57,019 bases of DNA from Thermodesulfobacteriota bacterium (GTDB taxonomy: Bacteria; Desulfobacterota; Deferrimicrobia; Deferrimicrobiales; Deferrimicrobiaceae), in assembly GCA_040758155.1 (NCBI GenBank), contig JBFLWB010000008.1, positions 1 to 57,019 of the forward strand, in the 5' to 3' direction. Made by a program: the position numbers and the translations under genes. Shown here piece by piece: positions 1 through 8,808 of the stretch (position 1 is the stretch's first letter; each line of letters opens with the position of its first letter). Below the pieces are notes generated by a model that worked only from the letters and a program-made list of their open reading frames with translations, ran no database searches and was not told the origin of the DNA.

Positions 1-1
1 C

Positions 2-1648
2 GGGTTCTACCATTGGCTGGACGCGGGATATTCCCGGGCGCTCGACTACGCGTTGCGGCACCGGGCCGCGGTCGCGGCCGTCTCGGTCGGCGTCATGCTC
101 TCGGTGTTCCCGCTGTACGGCCTGATCCGGCAGGATTATCTGCCCGCCAACGCGGACGAAGGGGAGTTCATCTTCAACGTCGCCGCTCCGCAAGGCACGA
201 GCCTCGCCAGCATGGACGAGATCATGCAGACCGTCGCCGGGGAAGCGCGCTCCATTCCTGGCGTGCGGCTGGTGCTTTCGACCGCGGGAGGCGGGTTCCT
301 GGGCGGCGTGAGCGAAGGGCGCGGGTATGTGCAGCTCGCGCCGCACGGGGAGCGGGTTTTTTCCCTATCCCGGCTGGGGAGGGATCTCCTGCGGGGCGAT
401 CCGCTCGCGGCGTTCCGGGGGAACGTCTCCCAGCGGGAGGTGATGCAGGAGCTCCGCCGGCGGGTGCGGAAGTACGGGGACCTCCGCGTGTCGGTCCGCA
501 ACCTCGTCGGATTCAACATCGGCGGCGGCAGCTTCGACATCGACTTCGTCCTCCGGGGGCCGGACCTGGCGGCGCTTTCCGGGTACGCCGAGCGGCTTCG
601 GGATCGCCAGGCCGAGCTGGGGCTCCTGGACATCGACACGACGCTGAAGCTCGACAAGCCGGAGCTGCGGGTCCAGATCGACCGCGACCGCGCCGCGGAC
701 CTGCGCGTCGACCCGGAGCGGGTCGGGACGGCGGTCCGGCTGATGGTGGGGGGAGACGAGGAGGTGTCGCGGTTCCGAGATCCCGGCAACAACGAGGAAT
801 ACCAGGTCCAGCTCCGGCTGCGGGAGGAGGACCGGGCCGACCCCGGGACGATCGGGACGCTGTACGTGCCGAGGGAGGACGGCGGCATCGTGCAGATCGG
901 CAGCGTCGCGCGGGTCGAGCAGGTGCAGAGCGCCTCCCGGATCGACCGGGTCGACCGGCAGCGGGAAGTCCGCCTGCGGGGATCGGTCGCCTCCGGGTTC
1001 GCGCTGGCCGACCGTCTGGCCGCGCTGCGGGCCGCGGTGGCCGGGATGAACCTTCCCGCCGGCTACACGACGAGCGTTTCCGGGCGGGGCCGGGAGCTCG
1101 AGCGGACCTTCGGGGAGTTCGTCTGGGCGTTCGCCCTGTCGATAGTCTTCATGTACATGATCCTCGCCTCCCAATTCGAGAATCTGGTCCACCCCTTCAC
1201 GATCCTGCTCTCCATACCGCTCTCCGTCCCCTTCGCGCTCCTTTCGATCTGGCTGACGGGAAACACGCTGAACCTGTACTCGGCTCTGGGGATCCTCGTC
1301 CTGTTCGGGGTGGTCAAAAAGAACGCCATCCTGCAGATCGACCACATGAACAACCTGCGGGCGGCGGGGATGGACCGGGAAACGGCGATCCGTCAGGGGA
1401 ACCGGGACCGGCTGCGGCCGATCCTCATGACGACGCTCACCTTCGTGGCAGGGATGCTCCCGCTGGCCGTCGGCACCGGGCCGGGCGCCGAGGAGCGCCG
1501 CGTGATCGCCGTGGTCGTGATCGGCGGCCAGACGCTCTCGCTGCTGCTGACGCTTCTGGCCACGCCGGTCGCCTATTCGTACCTCGACGACCTGGGCACG
1601 GCCATCCGGCGCCGGCGCTCCGAGGCGTCGGCGCCGGTGCCGGAATAG
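2..1648 (+). CDS. RND efflux pump inner-membrane subunit (HAE1/AcrB-like), 3' part
   Basis: This is the C-terminal half (about 548 residues) of a proton-driven RND exporter that works with a periplasmic adaptor and an outer-membrane channel. The reading frame is open from base 2, so the start lies upstream of the window. The visible part holds the second large periplasmic loop, with porter and docking subdomains around residues 45-360. It is followed by a cluster of membrane segments rich in Phe, Ile and Leu (from about nt 1120). The conserved segment ASQFENLVHP and the GVVKKNAILQID stretch are typical of the AcrB/MexB-HAE1 branch. Substrate cannot be told. The gene ends 15 bases before a convergent gene. 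Confidence 0.9.
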   Translation, partial: GFYHWLDAGYSRALDYALRHRAAVAAVSVGVMLSVFPLYGLIRQDYLPANADEGEFIFNVAAPQGTSLASMDEIMQTVAGEARSIPGVRLVLSTAGGGFLGGVSEGRGYVQLAPHGERVFSLSRLGRDLLRGDPLAAFRGNVSQREVMQELRRRVRKYGDLRVSVRNLVGFNIGGGSFDIDFVLRGPDLAALSGYAERLRDRQAELGLLDIDTTLKLDKPELRVQIDRDRAADLRVDPERVGTAVRLMVGGDEEVSRFRDPGNNEEYQVQLRLREEDRADPGTIGTLYVPREDGGIVQIGSVARVEQVQSASRIDRVDRQREVRLRGSVASGFALADRLAALRAAVAGMNLPAGYTTSVSGRGRELERTFGEFVWAFALSIVFMYMILASQFENLVHPFTILLSIPLSVPFALLSIWLTGNTLNLYSALGILVLFGVVKKNAILQIDHMNNLRAAGMDRETAIRQGNRDRLRPILMTTLTFVAGMLPLAVGTGPGAEERRVIAVVVIGGQTLSLLLTLLATPVAYSYLDDLGTAIRRRRSEASAPVPE

Positions 1649-1663
1649 ACCGGGGCGGATCCG

Positions 1664-2095
1664 TCAGGCTTTCTTCGGGGGGGCCTCGCGCCAGCGCGCC
1701 ATGATGGCATCGACCTCGGGCTCGAGGCTCTCGTCCGCGCACAGGACGATCCCCAGCCCGCTCCACGCGCTGGTATGCTCGTTACAGGCGGAAAGCAGCT
1801 TGACGACGTCTTCCCGGTCCGCGGCCCGCTTCTCGAGAAGCGCCTTGACCACCGGGAGCGCTGCGAGGACCACGGGGGTGGGCCGTTCCTTTTCGAGGAT
1901 TTCGAGGATCCTCAGGTTGACTTCGGGGCTCGCGAGCGACCCGCCCTTGGCCAGCTCGTATCCGACCATCAGCGCGGCGTTGTCGGAGATCGAGCATCCG
2001 ATGCGCGCCGCTTCCTCGTACTCCGGGTCGGTGTCGTAGATGAAATTGTCGTCGATCTCCTCGATGAACTCGAACTCTTCCATACCGGGCTTCAT
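1664..2095 (-). CDS. hypothetical protein, acidic helical
   Basis: A 143-residue protein with no family that I recognise. The N-terminus is very acidic (residues 1-26). The rest looks all-helical, with short Leu/Ala/Val-rich helices that resemble a degenerate HEAT-type repeat. There is no signal peptide or membrane segment, so it is probably cytoplasmic. Two starts are possible, at ATG 2095 or at the in-frame ATG four codons further in; neither has a strong ribosome site. The frame continues open far upstream on this strand, but that part is the shadow of the methyltransferase gene. It lies 41 bp downstream of the methyltransferase and may be co-transcribed with it. Confidence 0.65.
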   Translation of the reverse strand: MKPGMEEFEFIEEIDDNFIYDTDPEYEEAARIGCSISDNAALMVGYELAKGGSLASPEVNLRILEILEKERPTPVVLAALPVVKALLEKRAADREDVVKLLSACNEHTSAWSGLGIVLCADESLEPEVDAIMARWREAPPKKA

Positions 2096-2136
2096 GCAAG
2101 GATCGTATCGAACCGCCGGCGGGATGACAAGGGGGT

Positions 2137-3228
2137 TCACTTGCCGACGATGTACCAGTTGTTCTGGATGTCGTGCTCCAGCCGGCGCATCTCGACCTTC
2201 CGGAACCCGGCCTTCCGGAGGTACTCGCGCGCCTTCTCCTCGCCCCACATCGCGCCGAGCCCCTCGCCGCCCTGGGCCAGCGACACGGTCATGCAGTGCA
2301 TCGTCGATATGGTGTAGAAGAGGGTGCTGAGCGGCTGCCCGACGTTGTTGCGGACGTTGCTCGACCCGCGGATCTCCTGCATCAGGTACACGCCGTCCGG
2401 TTTCAGGGCGCGGCGGATTCCCTTCAGCACGTTGAGCGGCCTGGCCTGGTCGTGGATCGCGTCGAAAGTCGTGATGAAATCGAAGGAGTTCCTGTCTGCG
2501 GTCTCGTCGAAATCGCTCAGATCCCGGACGGCGAACTCCACGTTGTCCAGCCGCTTCCGCGATGCTTCCGCGCGCGCGGCCGCGATCGCCTCTTCCGAAA
2601 GGTCCATCCCGATGAATCGGGATTTCGGGTAGAGCTCCGCGAGGCGGTTCAGGACCCTTCCGCTTCCGCAACCGACGTCGAGGACGCGGATCCCCTCGGC
2701 GAGCCGCCCGGTCAGCCCCGGCACCGCCGGCAGGACGTGGGATTCCAGCGACGAGAGCACCGTCATCCCGCTTTCCTCCGCCATCACGGCGTGGAACCGC
2801 GGGTACTTTTCGTAGGGGACGCCTCCGCCTCTCCGGAAACACTCCACGATGTCGTCCTCGACGCACCCGAGGACGGCGATGAACTGGCAGACGAGCGCCG
2901 CGTTCTGCGCGCCGGCCGCACGCGTGAGGACCGCGGCGTGCTCCGCGGGCAGCTCGTACAGGATGCCCTTCGCGTCGACCTCCACCACCCCGGCCGAGGC
3001 CATCGCTCCCAGCCATTCGCGGACGTACCGCTCGTTCAGCCCCGCTTCCTTCGCGATCGCGCGCGCGGTCGACGGCGGCATCCCGCTCATGATGTCGAAC
3101 AGCCCGGTGCGGTGGCCGATCGACGCCATCAGGCACAGCGCCCCGCGGTCGAGCGTCTCGAGGAACTTTTCGGCGAACGCCTCCGCCCGCGACTCGTCGT
3201 ACGCGTATTTTTTCAGCGCCTGCGCCAT
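2137..3228 (-). CDS. class I SAM-dependent methyltransferase with N-terminal winged helix (Rv2258c-like)
   Basis: 363 residues. Residues about 25-100 form a winged-helix-type dimerisation domain like those of small-molecule O- and C-methyltransferases. Residues about 165-340 are a Rossmann methyltransferase fold. The SAM-binding motif I, VLDVGCGSG, is at residues 182-190, and the acidic motif II end (GMDLS) follows about 25 residues later. The architecture is that of the Rv2258c type. The substrate is unknown; nothing nearby points to a biosynthetic cluster. The start is supported by AGGAGGT nine bases upstream of ATG 3228. Confidence 0.85.
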   Translation of the reverse strand: MAQALKKYAYDESRAEAFAEKFLETLDRGALCLMASIGHRTGLFDIMSGMPPSTARAIAKEAGLNERYVREWLGAMASAGVVEVDAKGILYELPAEHAAVLTRAAGAQNAALVCQFIAVLGCVEDDIVECFRRGGGVPYEKYPRFHAVMAEESGMTVLSSLESHVLPAVPGLTGRLAEGIRVLDVGCGSGRVLNRLAELYPKSRFIGMDLSEEAIAAARAEASRKRLDNVEFAVRDLSDFDETADRNSFDFITTFDAIHDQARPLNVLKGIRRALKPDGVYLMQEIRGSSNVRNNVGQPLSTLFYTISTMHCMTVSLAQGGEGLGAMWGEEKAREYLRKAGFRKVEMRRLEHDIQNNWYIVGK

Positions 3229-3323
3229 GATCGGTCACCTCCTGACGTTCCGATGACGGCGCGCGCGCGGGGGTTTCCCCCGCGGGAAAGATTCCCGTGG
3301 AGGCGGGGAAGAAAGGGCCAGTT

Positions 3324-5132
3324 CTATTTACCGCCGGCGGTCTCCGCCGTGATCCTCTTAAGCAGCGCGGCGGCGGCCTCCCTCGGGCCGGTCATCTCGT
3401 AGCCGGGAACGGCGAGGCGGGTCCGGAGCTGGCCGACGAAGACGTTGGAATTGTAGGCGGCCTCGAAGGTTTTCCGGGCGAGGTCCTCGTGGAGGTCCGG
3501 GTATTGCGGCGGGCCGAAGATGTTGGCGAAGTAGCTGTGCACCAGCCCCGTCGCCGTCGTCGTTCCCTTCGCCATGGCCGCCCCCTCGCGGAACACGCGG
3601 AGCGCGGCGTCCGGCGTCGGCAGCGGGCTGATGAGCGCGTGGGACGCGTCGACCTGCTCGTAGTTGTTGGCGTACAGGATGTAGTCCACCGGGTTTCCCG
3701 CGAGGATCTCCCCCAGGTAGCCGACGGGCACGAGGACCCTTGCGTTGGCCTTCTGGGGGCTCATGATGATCGCGCGGTCCACCTGGCCGAAGGCGTAGCC
3801 CCGCTGCAGGTCGTCCAGCCGGATGAACGCGCCGATCTCCGTGCCGTAGCCCAGCACCCGGCCGTCTTCCCGGATCCCGAGGGAGCCCATGTCGTCGGCG
3901 ATGATCGTGATCCCCCGGATGACGTCCCGGCCCAGGAGGCGCAGCGCCTCCAGCGTCTCGGACTTGCCCGTCGCGGTGTCCCCGATGACGAGGACGTTCC
4001 TCGACTGCCGGTTCCTCAGGTGGATGACGGCCATCGCGCCGTGGAACGGCATCCGGCCGCGCTTCATCATGAGGATGTTGTGCAGCGTCAGCGCCATCTT
4101 CTTCAGGTAGCCGAAGTAGCCGAACCGGTTCTCTCCCGGGACGGCAGCGACCAGGAGGCGGCTCTCCTCGTCGTCGAAAAACACCGTGGGGACATCGCCG
4201 TATCCCGACAGGCGGGCCGCGTCGACTCCGTAAAGGTAGATGGCGTCCGGGCCGGCGGCGACCTGCTCGTCCGTCGCCAGCTCGAACAGGTTGGCCAGGG
4301 AGCAGCCCAGCCCCATGAACATCTGGTGGAAGTAGATGAAGACCACCACCGGGCCCACCTGCGCCGGGTAGCACAGCCACTTCCCCTCCTCGAGCGCGAG
4401 CCCCTCGAGCGGGTTCTCGTCGATCCGGAGGAACTGGCCGGTCCGGCGGTTCTCCGGGGGATCGATGATCAGCGGCGGATTGATGAGCACCTGCCGGATG
4501 AAGGGCACGTCCTCCAGCACGCGCGCCGCGGGGGAGGCCGGGATCCATTTCTTCTGCACGGCGATCAGCCCCACGTCGGCTCCGGCGGAGACCTGCCGGT
4601 AGATGCGGCAGTGAGCGCCGGTGACGTTTTCGCAGATGTCGCGGTAGAGCCCTCTCGTCAGATCCTTGAGCCGCTCGGCGGTCACGGTGAAGGTCCGGTA
4701 AGGCCGGACGTCGTGGCTTTGGGGGCCCTGCTCGGAATGGCAGATGAGGTACCGGTCGAAGGAGCGCCAGAAATCGTAGAACTTCTCGACGAACAGGTAG
4801 AGGGGGCGGGGATTGTCGAGGTATGGCTTCGCGTCCGGGACGGCCTTGGCCGCGTGCACCAGCGGCGTCTCGGACAGGCGGCGCAGGAGGTTCAGCATCC
4901 CGGTACGCCGCTCCGGCGCCCCGATATCGGCCGGGAGGGCGTCCAGGATCGGGTCCTCCGTCTCGATGAGGTGGTCGATGAAGATGTCGAGGACCGCGCG
5001 GAACGCCCCGCTGCCGACGACCTCGGCGGTCGTCCCGCAGAGGATGCCGTCCGTGTGCAGGATGATCTGTCCGCCGTCGAAGTGCAGGTCCCTCAGGTAT
5101 TGGTCGTGGATGCGGGCGCGCAGGTTTTTCAT
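3324..5132 (-). CDS. P-loop ATPase of the ATP-PEPCK / HPr-kinase fold
   Basis: 602 residues from ATG 5132. An upstream in-frame ATG at 5183 would add 17 poorly conserved-looking residues. The C-terminal half has the PEP-carboxykinase-like nucleotide site: FHGAMAVIH at about residue 360, the P-loop GDTATGKSE at about 381-389 and an acidic IIADDMG stretch some 20 residues later. The N-terminal half (about 1-330) is not recognisably PEPCK. ATP-dependent kinase or carboxykinase chemistry is likely from the fold, but the substrate is not evident. A TATGAT box ends six bases before the ATG, so the message may be leaderless. The gene stands alone. Confidence 0.7.
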   Translation of the reverse strand: MKNLRARIHDQYLRDLHFDGGQIILHTDGILCGTTAEVVGSGAFRAVLDIFIDHLIETEDPILDALPADIGAPERRTGMLNLLRRLSETPLVHAAKAVPDAKPYLDNPRPLYLFVEKFYDFWRSFDRYLICHSEQGPQSHDVRPYRTFTVTAERLKDLTRGLYRDICENVTGAHCRIYRQVSAGADVGLIAVQKKWIPASPAARVLEDVPFIRQVLINPPLIIDPPENRRTGQFLRIDENPLEGLALEEGKWLCYPAQVGPVVVFIYFHQMFMGLGCSLANLFELATDEQVAAGPDAIYLYGVDAARLSGYGDVPTVFFDDEESRLLVAAVPGENRFGYFGYLKKMALTLHNILMMKRGRMPFHGAMAVIHLRNRQSRNVLVIGDTATGKSETLEALRLLGRDVIRGITIIADDMGSLGIREDGRVLGYGTEIGAFIRLDDLQRGYAFGQVDRAIIMSPQKANARVLVPVGYLGEILAGNPVDYILYANNYEQVDASHALISPLPTPDAALRVFREGAAMAKGTTTATGLVHSYFANIFGPPQYPDLHEDLARKTFEAAYNSNVFVGQLRTRLAVPGYEMTGPREAAAALLKRITAETAGGK

Positions 5133-5317
5133 CGGGGAATCATATAATTTCCGCGGTCTTTGTGGAAGGCCCGCAATGTCCATCCATCCCTTCGCGCACC
5201 CTGAAGAATCGGGGCGTTTCTGCCGAAATACATAGGGAGAAACCGGTTACGAGAGGTTCCATCCATGACGTGCCGCCTGTCCGTCCGTGCGTCCCGCGCC
5301 TCCGGGGAGTCGCTCCG

Positions 5318-5965
5318 GTGAGCCGCGGCGAGAAGTTTCCCGCGATCGCCACCCTGTTCCTCCTTCTGCTGCTGCCGTTTCTGTTCCAGGATCCCGCTTC
5401 CGGAGACATGACCCGGTCGCTGTTCCGTTCCATGCCCGTTCCCGTCTCCGGGCTCGCTTCTAACGGGGAGCCGCGGGGGGAGATCCTCGTCCTCTCCGGG
5501 TCCCGTCCCGAAGGGGATCGTCCGGTGCCGGGGACGCGGATTTGCGGGCGGAAGGGGGCCCCGGGCGACTGGCTGCTCGCGGAGGGTGCGGCCGCCGTCT
5601 GGGTGACCGGCATCTCCGCTCCGGAGCCCGGCCGGCGGATCTATCTCGCCGCAAAGCCGGAGCCGGGCAGAGACGGATCGTCCCTGGTCGGGCTCGAGAT
5701 CGCCTTTGCGGCCGAGCGGGAGGGGACCACCGTCATCCGCCCCGGGGAACTCGCCTATTACGAGCTGATGGATGCCGGCGGCCGCCGCTGCTCCGCGGAG
5801 GTTTCGGGGGGCGCCGCGGAGACGGCGGATGCCGGCGGCATGCGGGCCGTGCTCGTTCGCGGCATTACGCCGGGCGTCGCGAAGGTCCGGATCCTCGTTG
5901 ACCGGGGAGGCCGGTCCGGGACGGAACTGTTGAGGGAAAATTCGCTGCGGGTGGAAATCCGCTAA
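5318..5965 (+). CDS. hypothetical exported protein
   Basis: About 215 residues from GTG 5318. The frame is open further upstream, but the GTG gives a sensible signal peptide: a short basic start and a Leu-rich core with a run of five leucines (about residues 13-23). It is preceded by a GGGGAG stretch about 10 bases away. The mature part is hydrophilic, Gly/Arg/Glu-rich and apparently beta-rich, with no motif I recognise and no lipobox cysteine. It probably acts in the periplasm. It precedes the chromate transporter genes on the same strand by 16 bp, but a functional link is not evident. Confidence 0.55.
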   Translation: MSRGEKFPAIATLFLLLLLPFLFQDPASGDMTRSLFRSMPVPVSGLASNGEPRGEILVLSGSRPEGDRPVPGTRICGRKGAPGDWLLAEGAAAVWVTGISAPEPGRRIYLAAKPEPGRDGSSLVGLEIAFAAEREGTTVIRPGELAYYELMDAGGRRCSAEVSGGAAETADAGGMRAVLVRGITPGVAKVRILVDRGGRSGTELLRENSLRVEIR

Positions 5966-5981
5966 TATAACCGTCGGCACG

Positions 5982-6605
5982 ATGCGAAATTCGAGCGGGC
6001 GGGACCTGCGTTTGGCGACTTCGGACAGCCGGCACCCCTGGAAGGACCTCTGGACCCTCTTCACGGTCTTCCTGCGCGTGGGCGCCTTCACGCTGGGCGG
6101 CGGATACGTCATGGTGCCCATGATCCAGCGGGAGATCGTCGAGCGGCGCCGCATGGTTTCCCAGGAGAAGTTCCTCGACATCATGGCGTGGGCGCAATGC
6201 GGACCCGGAGGGGTGGCCATCAACGCCTCCTCGATCGTGGGATACACGGTCGCGGGAATCCGTGGGGCGCTCGCGGCGACCGTCGGCGCCGTCATCCCGT
6301 CCTTTCTGGCCATCCTCGCCGTGGCGGCCGCTTTCCAGAAGTACCGCAGTCTCCCGGCGGTCGAGGCGTTCCTTCACGGCGCGCGCCCGTCGGTGGTGGG
6401 GCTGCTGGTCGCCGCGGTGTGGTCCCTCGGCAGGCAGATCGTGACGGACCGATGGTCGATGTGGCTGGCGGGAGCGGGTTTTGTCCTCGTGGCGCTCGCG
6501 GGGGTCCACCCGGCGCTGATGATCCTTGCCGCCGCGGTCGCGGGCTATCACTTCCTCCCGAAAGAGCGGTGGGCGCCCCCGCCGGACAAGGGGGCGGCCG
6601 GATGA
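5982..6605 (+). CDS. chromate transporter, ChrA half-size subunit 1
   Basis: 207 residues with one CHR domain (about 20-195). It has the characteristic FTLGGGYVMVPMIQ segment near residue 40 and the WAQCGPGGVAINAS segment near residue 70, then four to five membrane segments. Short-chain CHR proteins are encoded in pairs and work as a two-subunit carrier, usually exporting chromate or sometimes sulfate, in the inner membrane. The stop codon overlaps the ATG of the second subunit (ATGA), which fits translational coupling. A TATAAC box ends ten bases before the ATG and there is no clear ribosome site. Confidence 0.88.
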   Translation: MRNSSGRDLRLATSDSRHPWKDLWTLFTVFLRVGAFTLGGGYVMVPMIQREIVERRRMVSQEKFLDIMAWAQCGPGGVAINASSIVGYTVAGIRGALAATVGAVIPSFLAILAVAAAFQKYRSLPAVEAFLHGARPSVVGLLVAAVWSLGRQIVTDRWSMWLAGAGFVLVALAGVHPALMILAAAVAGYHFLPKERWAPPPDKGAAG

Positions 6606-7120
6606 TGCCGCTGGTCTGGCTCCTGATCGTTTTCCTGTATATCGGGGCCTTGAGCTTCGGCGGCGGCAACGCCATGTACCCGCTGCTTTCGGAAGTGCTG
6701 GTCCGGCAGCACCGGTGGCTGGCCTCGTCCGAGATGGTGGACCTCTTCGCCCTGGCCCAGATGACGCCGGGACCGGTGGCCACCAACGCGGCCACTTTCG
6801 TGGGGTACCGGCTCGCCGGCCTGTGGGGAGCGACGGTCGCGACGGTGGCGGTATCCGTTCCCTCGATCCTGGCGATGGTGGGGCTGGTCCGGTTCGCGGA
6901 AACCCGTTCGGAGAGGCGGCTGGTGGATGGTCCGCTCTACGGGCTGCGCCCCATGGTGGTCGCGCTGATCCTGGCCTCGGCGGTGGACATCGGCCGTCAA
7001 TCCATGGCGGACCCGGCGACCTGGATGATCTGCGCCGGCGCGCTCGCCGCCGCGCATTTCCGGGCGAACCCGGCGCTCATCATCCTGGCGGGCGGGATCC
7101 TGGGGCTTCTCCTGGCCTGA
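6602..7120 (+). CDS. chromate transporter, ChrA half-size subunit 2
   Basis: 172 residues from the ATG at 6602, which overlaps the upstream stop by four bases. It is a second CHR domain, homologous to its partner: ALSFGGGNAMYPLLSEVLV near the N-terminus and ALAQMTPGPVATNAATFVGY near residue 50, followed by hydrophobic segments to the end. The two half-size proteins probably pack with opposite topology to make one carrier. Its last 41 bases overlap the 3' end of the convergent ABC permease gene. Confidence 0.88.
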   Translation: MMPLVWLLIVFLYIGALSFGGGNAMYPLLSEVLVRQHRWLASSEMVDLFALAQMTPGPVATNAATFVGYRLAGLWGATVATVAVSVPSILAMVGLVRFAETRSERRLVDGPLYGLRPMVVALILASAVDIGRQSMADPATWMICAGALAAAHFRANPALIILAGGILGLLLA

Positions 7121-8798
7121 CCGGCGTCATCCTCCCTGCGGCGATCTTCCCGAGAATCGTCGCCGCTGCGACCAGTCCCGACGAGATGAAGATCATCAAT
7201 ATCCCCAGGGCGGACAGCCTGCCCCACAGGCCGTCCTCGGAGAACTTCAGGATCTGCACCGCCAGCACCTCGGATCCCGGCCGGGAGAGCACCACCGAAA
7301 GGGTCAGCTCCCGGACGAACATGGTTGCCAGCAGGATCCACGCGGAGACGATCCCCGGAACGAGGAGCGGGATCACGATCCGCCGCATCGTCGCGACCGG
7401 CCCCGCGCCGCAGACCTTCGAGGATTCCTCGAGATGCCCGTGGATCTGCACGAACGCGCCGGAGAGCGGCCGGATGCCGTAGGGCAGGTACGTCGCCACG
7501 TACCCGATCAGCAGCGCCCACAGCGTGGAGTAGAGCGGGGTGCGGACGAAGAACCACATGAACCCGACCCCGATGACGATGCCCGGGAAGGAGAAGGACA
7601 AAAAGCTCAGCGACTCGAGGACGCCCGACGCGGCGGTGCGCACCTTGACGATGACGTAGGAGACGAGGATCGAGAGGACCGTCCCGATCGTCGCGCCGGC
7701 CAGCCCGAGCGTGAGGCTGTTCTTCAGCGACAGCAGCGACACCGGGTCCTTCAGCACCTCCGACCAGTTCTTCCAGCTCATGAGCGAGAACGCTTTCGGC
7801 CCCGGGGTCATGACGTAGGGCACCATCGAGGTGTAGAAGAGCACCGCGACGGGCAGAACGATGAGCACGAACGACAGCAGCCCGACCGCGCCCATCGCGG
7901 GATTCCGCCATCCCTTCAGCGCGATCAGGGCGGGCTTGAAGCCGCGCCCCGACACCGTGACGTACCGCTCGCCCTCCGAGGTCAGGTACCGGTACAGGCA
8001 GATGAGCAGGACCGCCGCGGCGAGTGCGCTCATGCCGACCGCGGCCGCCTTCCCGTAGTCCGCCGAGAACCCCGTGGAGGTGATCCGGTAGATGTGGGTC
8101 GCCAGCACGTAGATCCTGCCCGGCATGCCGATGACCGAGGGCACGGCGAAGGAGGCGAGGCACCGGACGATGACGAGGATCACGGAGGACAGGATCGCCG
8201 GCCGCAGCACCGGCAGCGTGACGCGCGCAAGCGTCCGCATCGTTCCCGCGCCCGATACCCGTGAGGACTCCTCCAGTGCAACGTCGAAGGAGCGCATGGC
8301 CGGGGCGATGATCAGGTAGGAGACGGGCATGTCCAGCAGCCCTTCGACGAGGATCATCCCCTTCAGCGTGTAGATGTCGAACGGCGCCTCTTCCAGGCCG
8401 AGGAGGCCGACGAGGTACCGGTTCAGGATCCCGTTGCTCGGGTTCAGAAGCAGGACCCAGCTGATCGCGAACAGGATGTGGGGGATCATCATCGGGATGA
8501 TCGAGATGATCCCGAAGAAGAACTTGAAGGGAATGTCGGTCCGGGTGTTCATGTAGGAGAGGAACAGCGCGAGCAGGGTGGCGACCGCGGCCGAGCCCAG
8601 CGTGAAGACGGCCGTGTTCCACAGGATCTCGAGCAGCGCCGGGTCGGTGTATGCGTCGACGTACTTGGAGACCGTGAAATCACCGAATTCCCCCAGCCCC
8701 TCCGAGAAGCTGCCGATCGCGAGCATCAGGACGGGACCGATCGTCAGGAGACCGACGACCAGGATCAAAATCGGGGTGAGGCCCGGCCGGTTCCCCAT
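7080..8798 (-). CDS. ABC transporter permease, FbpB-type fused double permease
   Basis: 572 residues with two tandem permease halves in one chain, as in iron(III)/thiamine/phosphonate-type importers. Each half has about six membrane segments and an EAA loop that contacts the ATPase. The first loop is EESSRVSGAG with downstream TLPVLRPA; the second is EESSKVCGAG with downstream VIPLLVPG. It is the last gene of a three-gene operon (binding protein, ATPase, permease) and starts 10 bp after the ATPase stop. It overlaps the convergent chromate transporter gene by 41 bp. Confidence 0.9.
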   Translation of the reverse strand: MGNRPGLTPILILVVGLLTIGPVLMLAIGSFSEGLGEFGDFTVSKYVDAYTDPALLEILWNTAVFTLGSAAVATLLALFLSYMNTRTDIPFKFFFGIISIIPMMIPHILFAISWVLLLNPSNGILNRYLVGLLGLEEAPFDIYTLKGMILVEGLLDMPVSYLIIAPAMRSFDVALEESSRVSGAGTMRTLARVTLPVLRPAILSSVILVIVRCLASFAVPSVIGMPGRIYVLATHIYRITSTGFSADYGKAAAVGMSALAAAVLLICLYRYLTSEGERYVTVSGRGFKPALIALKGWRNPAMGAVGLLSFVLIVLPVAVLFYTSMVPYVMTPGPKAFSLMSWKNWSEVLKDPVSLLSLKNSLTLGLAGATIGTVLSILVSYVIVKVRTAASGVLESLSFLSFSFPGIVIGVGFMWFFVRTPLYSTLWALLIGYVATYLPYGIRPLSGAFVQIHGHLEESSKVCGAGPVATMRRIVIPLLVPGIVSAWILLATMFVRELTLSVVLSRPGSEVLAVQILKFSEDGLWGRLSALGILMIFISSGLVAAATILGKIAAGRMTPVRPGEAPGSRPPG

Positions 8799-8808
8799 GG
8801 AGGTTCCT

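Noticed and set aside
13-1704. Alternative 563-codon frame over the RND gene
   Set aside because: The RND frame has clear family motifs and membrane segments, whereas this one is Arg/Gly/Ala-rich without structure.
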